Assembly (NCBI GenBank): GCA_024500155.1 | Contig: CM044862.1 | Span: forward strand, 47,192,001 to 47,256,000 | DNA length: 64,000 nt | Origin: Chenopodium formosanum | Lineage: Eukaryota > Streptophyta > Magnoliopsida > Caryophyllales > Amaranthaceae | Direction: 5' to 3' | Shown here: positions 54,411-64,000 of the stretch, one piece after another | Numbering within the stretch: the first letter of the stretch is position 1 | Layout of the letters: each line of letters begins with the position of its first letter | Program-made: the position numbers and the translations under genes | Notes under the pieces: model-generated | What the model was told of the DNA's origin: nothing | The model's database searches: none | What the model saw: only the letters and a program-made list of their open reading frames with translations

Positions 54411-57307
54411 ATGGTTCCCCAATTGCATGCGGCACGGCGTAGGATAGTGATCAGCCGGTCATCGGGGACGGCTGAATCTAGAACTAGCAGTGCCGAATGC
54501 TTGGCCAAAGATCCTGCTTTGCAAACCTCTCCGAATCCGACCGTTTTCGTGTCTGTGCAGGACACTATGGCCAGGACCAAAAGAACAGCAAGGCAGTGTA
54601 GCTCCGATGGAGTTTTCTACCATTCGGACGGGTCGACTGTTTATTCAGACGGCTCGATAAGAGTGTCTCATAGTGAGTTGTCGGAACACCCTAACAGCCC
54701 TTCCTATCTTCCTCCAACCCCCACTTATTACCATTCGCCCACATCTAGTGGAACTCCCAGTGATGGAATCCTGAGGGAGGCGGATGAAGAATATCAACCT
54801 GGGCCTTGTGGACAGGTGCCGGAAGAGAGTCTAGGGGAGGACCCCGCTGGCACCAGTCGGCGGTCCCCTAGCTCTGATGAGAGCTCTGATGACGAGTCGG
54901 CCTCGTCATCTTCTTCAGAGAATGCCTCCGTAGCTTCAGAGGAGGCTAGATCAAACATAGATTCTGCCGGAGAGTCCCTGGCAGTGGATAGGGGGGAAAG
55001 CTGGGCCGAGCCGAGTGCTTCCAGGCGCTTGGAGAGAGCCCCCTACTATCAGCATGTTCAGGCAGGCGGAGTGCCATGGCATCCGGCCTTGCCAATTTTA
55101 GGCGCAAGGTCGTCCTAGGCTATGGCTACACTTTGTCAATCCCTAACGAGGGCGACACCATAACCTGGCCGAGCAAGAGAAAGCATTCGGCTGCTATGAA
55201 GCGGCCTTCCAGGCTAGGCTCCGCTTCCCTCTCCATCCGGTCGTGGAGAGGATCTTGGACGGATACCAACTGGGTATCTGGCAACTTGTACCCAACTCCT
55301 GGATCAATATTCTGGGGTACGTTGCCGCCTGTGAGATGCTGCGAGCTTTGAAGCGTTCGCCCACATGCACTATCTGAGCAGGGCGCCTGCTAGGGGCGGT
55401 GAAGGCTTGTACACCTTAACCACTTGCAAGGGGTACATGATGGCTGTTGGCAAAGAGAACAAGTGGAAAGACTGGAGGACTAAGTTTTATATAGTCAAGT
55501 CTGCCGACAGCCGCCTTTACCAAAAGTATAACAGGTGGAATAAGGATCCACCTCTCCTAGCAGGCAGGAGCGCATTGCCGCCTATTCCTAAGCAGGCAAA
55601 GGAGGAGATCATGGACGCGGGGTTGTTTACCGTGTCCGTGTGGACGAATGATGAGGGGGACAAGGAGGTCACCCCTCAATGCTATCTCCCTTTGTACAAG
55701 TGGTTTGAAGAAGGGACATTCTTAGCCGCCTGAGGGCTAAGTTCTGAGATGCCGAGAGGTAGTCGGCCGTCTGTTTTATATGCAATTACTTCTGCTTTTC
55801 AGTACTTGTTTAATGATGCTAATCACTTGTTTATTTTTGCAGATAAAGCAATGGAAAAGCTCTCGGCCACAAGGAAGCCGGCTGTATCTGCTGCTCGATA
55901 TAGGTCGAATGTTTTAAACAGGGCAGAAGCAACCACCCACACCAAAGTGGACGAACAGAAAACTGGCGGCACCTCCAAGGTAGAAAATTGTTATACTTTC
56001 ATTTCTGACCAATATGAAATTTGCCCGAATGATTTCTAACTTGCGTTTATCTTGTGTGGATGTAGGGTACGCCTTCCAAATCTCCTTCAAAACCATCCGA
56101 CCCTAAAGTCCAAAAGACAAGGGCGGGTGATGTGAGCGCATCCGGCAAAGGCGGCCGGAAGCACGTTGCTCATAAGCCCCAGAAGGGCCCAGACGCCTCT
56201 TCTCTCAATGCTGAAAAGGAGATCAGCAAACCGGATGCCCAGAGGGCATCGAAGGGTGGCTTTAAGCAACCCACCACTGCTGTCGGCTCAGCAGGAGAGA
56301 AGAGGAGCCTGGGGAGAGAGGAGGAACAGAAGGACGATGGTAAAATCCATCCGCCCCTATTGTTCTTTCATTTGGGTGTACTTGAGTTATTTTTCTTACT
56401 TTCTCTCCTTCTCCGTTCCTGTGCAGAGGCCGACTGTGGTCCAGATGGCCAAGTCCATGCTTAGGGCAGTTGATCCTGACGACAAGGCGTCTGTCAGAGG
56501 AGTCGGCACCCTTGACTTGGATGGCATCTTGGGGAACCTCTGCGAGGTATGAGTCTTGGCTCAAGCAATTTTTTAGCATTACTTCTTTTTCCGCCTGGTT
56601 TTAACCATTCGGTTCTTTTATAGGCCATGCTGCGCGTCCAATGGCTCAGGCAACCCCTCAAGGAGAAATCCAAAGAGGTAACAGTCGCCAAAGCTCGGGC
56701 CGAGTCCGCCTTGGATCGAGCTCAATTTGATATTGCTCAGAATGAGTATTTGACGCTTGATATGATGTATTCGCAGGCGGAAGCCAATATGCAAGTGAAG
56801 AAGGACCTGGACTCGGCCCGCCTGCGCATCACTTCCCTTAAGAAAGAGATTTCAACTCTTAAGGAGAAGCTCGAGCCTCTTCAAGATGCCAAAGAAGAGG
56901 CCGAGAGAGCCAAGCAAAAGGTGGGCCGCCTAGAGCAGCGCCTCAGCAACCAGGAGCATCAGCTGAAGTCCAAGTTTGAGTCCGTGGCTGATCAAGAGAG
57001 AGAGGCTCTTGTTAAGCAAATGATGAGCGATTATGAAGCCATCATGCGGGACACTTGGGCGGCTGTACAGCCGGACTCGGACTACCAGATTTGGAAATCC
57101 AAATTTGACGAAGCCAGCAAAGCATTCGACGCTCGCCTTATTGAAGAGGCTGAGAATGCTGAGGCCGAGGAAAGTTTTGGGTCCGACTCTTCTGGGGAGT
57201 CGTCCTCGGGCGGCGAGGAGGAGGATCAGGCGGAGGAGCCAGAGAAAAAGGAGGAAGAGCAGCCGAAGGACGACAAGCCGGCTGCCACTGAAGAGGCTCT
57301 CCCTTGA
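54411..57307 (+). pseudogene. C antisense gene: H3-tail-like N-terminus, Transposase_28-like domain, coiled coil
   Basis: Exons: from 54411, or from 54567 if the leader intron 54359-54560 is used, to 55758; then 55843-55979, 56066-56339, 56427-56546 and 56624-57307. Splice borders match B. MARTKRTARQCSSDG begins at 54567 and is identical to B. A 4-base loss near 55052 shifts the frame before the Transposase_28-like domain, and further small changes lie near 55165-55170 and 55345. A stop at 55731-55733 lies after GTFLAA. The stop that truncates B is absent (CAA here). The coiled-coil exon is open to TGA 57305-57307 and has an acidic tail. Confidence 0.82.
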
Positions 57308-58660
57308 TCACTTAAGCTTTTATGCTTATCTGCGGCCGAATGGCCATGTACTTTTCTTTTCCGGCCTGTGTGCCGAGTATTTGTATCTTTACCGACCGAG
57401 GGGTCGGGTAATTTGACAATCTTTCTGGCTTTGCCAGATAACAATCTTAACCAATCGTCTGGTGACGATTGGTCTTTTTAATTTGAACCATTCGGCCATT
57501 TGGCTGAAGTTATCCATATTGTTGTTGTTCTTTGCATTTTGAATTTTTAATTGCATGTTTTTGGCTAAGTATTATAACCTGTATATCATGCGAATGTTCT
57601 TGCCCCTGGACGGATGTCGGGTGGTTTCGGTTTATTAGATTGATTGACTTAGAAATTTTTGATACTTAGAAGAGTATGCATGGTTTCTAAGTCAATCAAT
57701 CACTATGGTGATTGCCCCAAACCACACGGCAGACGTCCATCCAGAATTGGCAAGCATAAGTGTTCATTCGGCCATTGGCTCGAACTAACTCTAATTTCCA
57801 ACTTAGCTAATTTGCTAAGGGTAAACCTCCGCTTGTTCTGCCCCATAAGCAAAAAACAAGCGCCTCCGGCTATAAGCCTCTTTGAGACAAAATGCTAAGT
57901 TTGTAACTTAACCAATTTTCTTTTAAAAATAATTGTCCGCCTGTCTTGCCCCATAGGCAAGGATCAGACGTCATCCGGCCAATAGCCTTAATAATTGCTA
58001 AGTAGTTAACTTAACTTGTATAAAATATTCCGCCTGTTTTGCCCCTGAACAATAACAGGCGCATCCGGATTTATGCCTCAATTAGCCTCTACTCATGAAA
58101 CAGTGACGACTGCGTTAAATAGAAAATTCAGGTCTTTTAGATTTCACTTTCGATTAAAACAAACGACTGCGAATGCTGCCTTAGCATTCGGTAGGGCCGC
58201 TTGATATATTCGTAGAGCAATGTGCCACCCAAATGGGAGATGCTTCTCCTCGACGAATTCGCCCAAATGGACGTCGCCGGTTATCTGACTCATGTTGGAG
58301 CAGACGGTCATGCTCATGTTGGAGCAGACTGTGACCATTCGGTCTCTTTTTGTTTATTAACATCCGGCCATGGGCCTCATCATGATTTTATCTGGCCTTA
58401 GGCCTCTTAAATGATCAAGTAAATATTCATCAAGTGTTGGTGTAAACTTGATGAATTTCGTAGGGACGACTGTTCTAAAACAATCGGCTCCTTCAGAGGG
58501 ATTGGGGCGTCTGCTGTTGGGACAGACGCTTTCCAAACATATTGGCCGTCTGTATTTGGTACAGGCGGCACTTAAAAAAAAAAAGATAAGTTGGGAAATG
58601 AAGGCATATTCTCATTAATAATACATGAGATTTACAAAATTGAGGTCTTTTCATTCGTAC
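57308..58660. other. C spacer between converging genes, with long hairpin at 57607-57739
   Basis: Collinear with 31802-33157 of B. Inner stem 57638-57655 with 57684-57701, outer arms 57607-57627 and 57719-57739. The loop is in the opposite orientation relative to B, as if the hairpin had flipped. Degenerate GGCGGA repeats follow at about 57780-58080. Confidence 0.75.
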
Positions 58661-61600
58661 TTAGAAGTAGTACTTTTTCAAGTTGTCTACATTCCAAGTT
58701 CTGGGCAGCTCCTGCCGTCTGGTTCTTCCAGGCGGTAGGTGCCGTCTCTTATCTCCTCATAAATTTTGTAGGGGCCTTCCCAATTTGGGGTTAGCTTTCC
58801 CTGTTCATTCGTCCTACCGACTGCCTCCATTTTCCGTAGCACAAAGTCCCCCACTTTGAGAGGACGCTTGTGTACTCTTTTGTTATAAGCCCAGACGGTA
58901 TATCTCATGACGCAAGGCAGCATTGCCCCTGCGTTCTGGAAGTGAGTCCAATGCTAGGCGCATGGCCTCCCAATTTGCCTCTTCATCATACAACATGATT
59001 CGAAGGGTAGGCTCATAGTGCTCGATGGGCAGAACAGCTTCTGCACCATACACCATTAGGAACGGGGTTTCTCCCGTTGCCCCTTTAGCAGTCGTTCTGA
59101 TGGACCAAAGGACGTGTGGTAATTCATCCGCCCAAAGGCCACCAGCCCGCTCAATCTTCTTTTTAATTCCGTCTGAGATTAACTTGTTGAAGGCTTCGAC
59201 CTGGCCGTTTGCTTGTGGCCGGCCGACTGATGCGAAGAAGCTTGAGACCCCCAGCCAAGTCTTGAGTTGAGGCGTCTCAAATTGAGGACCATTGTCAAAA
59301 ACCATAGACATGGGCACCCCGAAACGAGTGATTATGTTCCTCCAGATAAAGGAAATGACGTCTTTAGTCTTGATGTTTTTGACTGCCTCAGCCTCTACCC
59401 ACTTAGTAAAGTAATCCACAGCCACCAATATATAGCGCTTGCCGCCTGGTGCAGTTGTATATGGCCCCAGAATGTCCATGCCCCACTTGGCAAAGGGTAT
59501 TGGGCTGTGGATGGCCGTCAGGTCTGTAGCCGGACGATGGATGAGCTTGCCAAACTTTTGGCACTTGTCACATTTTTCACCATTTCCATGGCATCCGACT
59601 CCAGAGTCGGCCAAAAGTAAAGCCGCCTGGCCTTGGCCGCAAGGGATCTGCCGCCTATATGGGAGGCGCAGAATCCCGAATGCAACTCTTCGAGAACTTC
59701 CTTTCCCTTTTCAGGGGTAACACACTTCAACAGGGGTTTCAAAAAGCCCTGAAGAGCTCTCCTTGCCGTAACTCGAAGTTAGCTGCTCGTTTTTTCAGAA
59801 CAGCCGCCTCCCGTGGTGAGTCAGGGAGCGTGCCGTCTGCAAGATAGGTCCGGATGCTGTCCATCCAGGTTGAGCTTCGGTCAAGAATTCCAATGGGGTC
59901 TTCCTCTGATATACTTCTTTTTTCCATGACCTCCCAGAAGAAGACTGACCGAGGCGTTTCACAGGAGGCGGATGATGCCAACTTGGACAGAGCATCCGCC
60001 TGATTGTTTGAAGACCTGGGCACCTGAGTTAGATGAAATTCTTCAAGTGACCCAACTTCACTCTTGACCGCCTGCAAATACTTTATCATGGCCGGATGAG
60101 TGGCCTCGTACGTTCCATTAACCTGAAGTACGACCAGTTGAGAATCAGAGCAGGCGGATACCTTCTTCGCCCCTGCCGCCTTGCAATACCGGATGCCGGC
60201 CAGCAGGGCCTCATACTCGGCCTCATTATTAGAGACCTGAAACTTGAACCGTAGTGCGTATTCGTACTTATCTCCTTCAGGGGAGATTGACAGATAATCC
60301 CCGCACCACAGCCGTTCACAGTGGAGCTTCCATCCACATATACTTTCCAGACATGGTTCGTATTGTCCGGAACAACCGGCCTTGTCATTTCGATAATAAA
60401 GTCAGCGAATGCTTGTCCCTTTATTGCCTTCCTGGATTCATAAGAGATTTCTAATCCTTGTATTTCGATTGCCCATTTGAGCATTCGTCCAGAAGACTCC
60501 AAGGTTGTGAGTGGCCGTTTGATCGGTTGGTCAGTATAGACCTCTACCGCATGCGCCAAGAAGTAAGGTTTAAGCTTCTTGATGGCCATGTAAAGGGCAA
60601 GGCCGAATTTCTCAACCATGGGGTACCGAAGCTCCGCATTTCTCAAAACATGGCTTATGAAATACACCGGGAGCTGGATGCCGTCTCTTTCAGCTAAGAG
60701 GACAGCACTGAGGGCATGATCAGAGACAGCTAAGTACATGAAGAGCTTCTCTTTAGGCAAAGGGCTGACAAGCCTCGGCAAAGAGTGCAGATGAGTTTTT
60801 AGCCTTTGAAAGGCCGCTTCTGCATCATCCCCCCATTCAAAATTTGTCTTCTTTTTGATTGCCTGGAAAAAGTAGAGGCACTTGTCGCCTGCACGGCTGA
60901 GGAATCTCCCCAGGGCCGCCAGACAACCTGTTAGTTTTTGCACTTCCTTGACAGTACGGGGCGATTGCATGTCGATTACCGCCTGTATTTTCTCAGGGTT
61001 GGCCTCTATTCCTCTTTGGTCAATCAAAAATCCGAGAAACTTCCCAGACTCAACACCAAAGACACACTTTTTTTGGTTAAGCATGACCTTGTGCCGCCTG
61101 AGTGTGGCGAATGTTTCTTGGAGATCAGCAAGGTGATCCGCCTGCTGTTTGGATTTGACTATCATATCATCAATGTACGCCTCTACATTCCTTCCGATTT
61201 GATTAATGAAGACCGTATTAATCATTCGTTGGAAGGTAGCAGGCGTATTCTTCAAACCAAACGGCATCACAGTATAACAGAACAACCCCTGATCGGTGAC
61301 GAATGCCGTCTTTTCTTGATCTTTTTTCCACAGGGGGATCTGATGGAAACCTGAATAGGCGTCCATGAAACTCATCAGGGCATGTCCGGCTGTTGAGTCG
61401 ACCAGACTGTCGATCTTAGGCAGTGGATAACTATCCTTTGGACATGCCTTGTTGAGGTCTGTGTAATCAACACACATCCGCCAAGTTCCATTCGGCTTTT
61501 TTACTAACACAACGTTAGCCACCCACTCAGGGAAGTTGCACGGCCGAATGAACTTGGCATCTAACAGCTTTTTTACTTCGGCAGCTGCCGCCTGACTTCT

Positions 61601-61888
61601 TTCTTCGCCGTGGTTTCTTTTCTTTTGTCGGATGGGCTTCTTTATAGGATCCACGGCGAGTTTGTGGACGGCGAGATCCGGGCTGATGCCTGGCATCTCC
61701 TCCACTTCAAAGGCAAAGATGTCTTTGAATTCCTTGAGTAGCTGGTGAAGGCTTTCACCCAGCTTTGCAAATGCAACCGTCCCCACCTTAACAGTCCGTT
61801 CTGGACAGCTGTCGTCCAGAGGGATGTCAATGTGCTCACCAGCAGGCTGGGGGCGGAGATCATCCGACCGTTCCCCGGTTAGTGATTG
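58661..61888 (-). pseudogene. pol: C pol: RT, two RNase H domains, integrase
   Basis: From the candidate leaky stop to about 60290 the frame is open, with RT (WRMCVDYTDLNKACPKD, MPFGLKNTPATFQRM, YIDDMIVKSK) and the first RNase H. An extra C near 60285 shifts the frame inside the second RNase H (CQSP). Integrase is broken by single-base changes near 59745, 59570 and 58910, and lacks three codons at about 59251. It ends at TAA 58661-58663. The RT part is better preserved than in B. Confidence 0.9.
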
Positions 61889-61891
61889 CTA
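61883..61891 (-). promoter_or_regulatory. Candidate leaky stop UAG CAA UCA in C
   Basis: Same codon and following hexanucleotide as in B (28550-28558), with pol continuing in the same frame. Nearby bases differ (CTAACC here, CTGACC in B). Confidence 0.6.
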
Positions 61892-64000
61892 TTGCTTTTC
61901 TTTTTTGACCACCACCTGATTAGTCTTTCTTTTCTTTCCGGCTGGTGGGGCCGACTGTTCTTCCTCGACATTGTCGCGGTCAATCATTTGCTTGCCTCGG
62001 CCGGATGCTGCGGCCGCAGGCTTGACGTCCGAGAGATAACACTCTCGAGCCGTCTTTTGGTCCCCATTAAGGGAACCAACTGTTCCATCATCCTTCTCAT
62101 ACTTGAGTAGCATGAGAGCAGGGATGATGACGGCCTTACATTCATTAAGAGTGGGTCGGCCAAAGATGAGGTTGTAAGCCGTGAGCTCTTCAACCACTAG
62201 GAGACGGATGGTCATGTGTCGACCGTCTCCCCGGCTTCCCAGGCGGACAGGTAGGTCGATTCGTCCGACGGGGTGCACAAGTCCTCCTCCAAACCCAACT
62301 AAGGTGTGGGTGACCTCCATCATGCTATCCGGTTTGTACTTGAGATTGGACAAGCATTTGAGGCTGATGAGGTCAAAGGAACTTCCTGTGGTCTATCAGA
62401 ATTCGGCCAACCAGCTGGTTGGCGACTTTACACTCAATGACAACAGGGTCATCATGCGGCCGACGGACTTTGCCTCTGTCCTGTTCGGTGATGACAACTT
62501 TAGGGAAGGTGAATGTGCTAGCTGTATCCCCCTCCTCAACAGAATTAACCATCTTTCTCAGATGGTCCTTGGTGCCCCGAATGGTCGGGCCACCACCGGC
62601 AAATCCGCCTGCTATGGTATACACCGGTTCTTCATCAGTTTCGGCACTCACAGCAGGCTGGGGAGTCTTCTTCTTGGACTGCCCCGGATTTGCTTTTGAA
62701 GTCACTTTGGACTTCACATAGGACTTCAGCTGTCCTTTGTCGGCCATACGGTCGAGCTCCCGCTTGAGACTAAAGCAGTCATTCGTGTCATGGCCAACAT
62801 CCTCATGGAAAAGGCAATGCTTGTTCTTGTTTCGATTTTCAACGGAACCTTTCATAGCAGTCGGCTTTTCAAGAGTTAGCCGATCCTTAATTTCCAAAAG
62901 GATGGAGCAGCAGTCCTTGTGGAATTCGTACCTTGGAACGTACGGTTTCCACTCTTTTTTCTTCTTCTGGGCCGGTTGATCAGAGTTATCAATGGCCCAG
63001 ACTTGCTTTTTCTTTTTGCTCTCTTCTAGCTTAGGAGCCGGCTGAGCAGGCTGAGTCTCTTTCTTTCTGCCGGTCGGACTTCTTATGGTCCGACTGCTTA
63101 TTGGAGGAGCAGACTTTGGTCGCCTGTATGTAGGCTTCCGCCTCTCGCAAGGCTCCTTGCAGAGTAAAGATTTGTTTGCGGACGAGTTCGTACTTATAAG
63201 TAGACCCGTCCTTCAGACCCTTAAAGAAGTCTGTGAAGGCGACCTCATCAGACAGCCCATGAATCTGGATTCGGACCAGATTAAACCGCCTGACGTAGGA
63301 TCGCAGACCTTCTCTATCTCCCTGCTGTACATTGCCCAAGTCAAGACTTGTCTTTTTGGCAGGGATGTTCATAGAGAAGTTTGATGCAAACAAGAACGCA
63401 AGCGTCTTGAAGCTATTTATGCAGCCAGCCGGCAGGTTGCCAAACCACTGCTGGGCTATGCCCTTCAGGGTGGCTGGAAAGCAACGACACCATGCGGCAT
63501 CATCCCACCCCTGTAAATACATGAGGTGGGTGTATGCTAGCAGGTGGTCTTCTGGGTTGGAGGTCCCGTCATAGGCCCCAACCAGAACGTTTTTAACTTT
63601 GGCCGGCTGTACGGCTTCAGTTATTTCCCTGGAGAAAGCAGAGGGTTGATCTCCAAGATGTTGCAGCTTAAGCTGCCAGTCCATCGGCTGATAGCCGTAT
63701 GCCGCCTGTCCTCCATAGAGGGTAGGTTGCATGTAAGGTACAACTGGCGCCTGGTACAATGGTTGTGCCATGTACTGAGAGGACTGAATCACATGTGGCC
63801 CAGACTGAACCCTTTGGCTGCTTGCTGGGGTCTCATGTACACACTGGGAACATCTCACAGAGGTATTCCGAAAGCTATCATGATAAGTCGACGTTGAAGC
63901 CGACTCTGATTGCTGAGTTCTCCTCTCCTCAATGTATTGCCGAGCGTCAGAGAACGTTTTCTTGCTACCATCCGGCTGTATGTGCCGGATGGGTTTTCTT
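61889..64000 (-). pseudogene. gag: C gag and protease, N-terminus beyond the window
   Basis: Gag core at 63031-63858 (AQQWFGNLPAGCINSFKTLA), then a frameshift near 63030. The knuckle motif C-X2-H-X4-H-X4-C is at about 62780-62825. In the protease the catalytic GAC is kept (near 62393) but an extra base right after it changes the frame. The gag end (VVVKKEKQ) and TAG match B. Confidence 0.87.

Larger units (their letters stand above)
53426..64000 (-). mobile_element. C: second copy of family B, minus strand, 5' end beyond the window
   Basis: The 3' LTR is at 53426-54066, then the antisense gene (plus strand) at 54411-57307, pol from 61888 to 58661, and gag from beyond 64000 to 61889. It is collinear with B over its whole visible length in inverted orientation. 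By comparison with B, about 1.1 kb of the element (gag start and 5' LTR) lies right of the window. The left flank agtac (53421-53425) may be its target duplication. Confidence 0.95.

Overview
The window looks like repeat-rich plant nuclear DNA. It is almost wholly nested LTR retrotransposons of the plant Ty3/gypsy type. Their pol regions carry two RNase H-like domains in a row, the hallmark of the Tat (Ogre/Retand/Grande-like) lineage. One host gene fragment (a SpoU/TrmH-type RNA methyltransferase) is also present. A flowering plant, probably a eudicot, is the best guess. The sequence does not fix the species.

Layout. (1) A2, an outer Tat element on the minus strand, fills 1-48410. Its 5' LTR is at 46377-48410, gag-pol runs leftward from 44681, and its 3' LTR lies beyond the left edge. 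(2) A1, a second copy of the same family on the plus strand, sits inside A2 at 1427-22785 with a 5-bp target duplication (TTAAC). (3) B, a different Tat family on the plus strand, is inserted in A2 pol at 25272-37070 (duplication CATTC) and has almost identical LTRs. (4) Two solo LTRs of a third family sit in A1 (11662-14048) and A2 (38980-40086). (5) 48411-53425 is a host island: an AT-rich repeat with inverted ends and a minisatellite, a gag remnant, the last two exons of a SpoU methyltransferase gene, and an LTR-like segment. (6) C, a second copy of the B family on the minus strand, starts at 53426 and runs off the right edge.

Both Tat families carry extra genes between pol and the 3' LTR, antisense to the element and with spliceosomal introns. 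Family A carries two in tandem: a plant mobile domain (PMD) gene and a second gene of unknown function. Family B/C carries one: a Transposase_28-like ('putative gypsy type transposon') and coiled-coil protein. Its predicted spliced mRNA would start translation at MARTKRTARQ, which closely resembles the N-terminus of histone H3. Known PMD proteins (MAIN, MAIL1) act in transposon silencing. So both families may encode chromatin-directed accessory factors read from the antisense strand; this is an inference. Family B/C also has a conserved stop with a TMV-like readthrough context (UAG CAA UCA) between gag-PR and pol. Family A carries GGCGCC-rich palindromic clusters at its gene boundaries. All gag-pol copies here are broken by stops or frameshifts.
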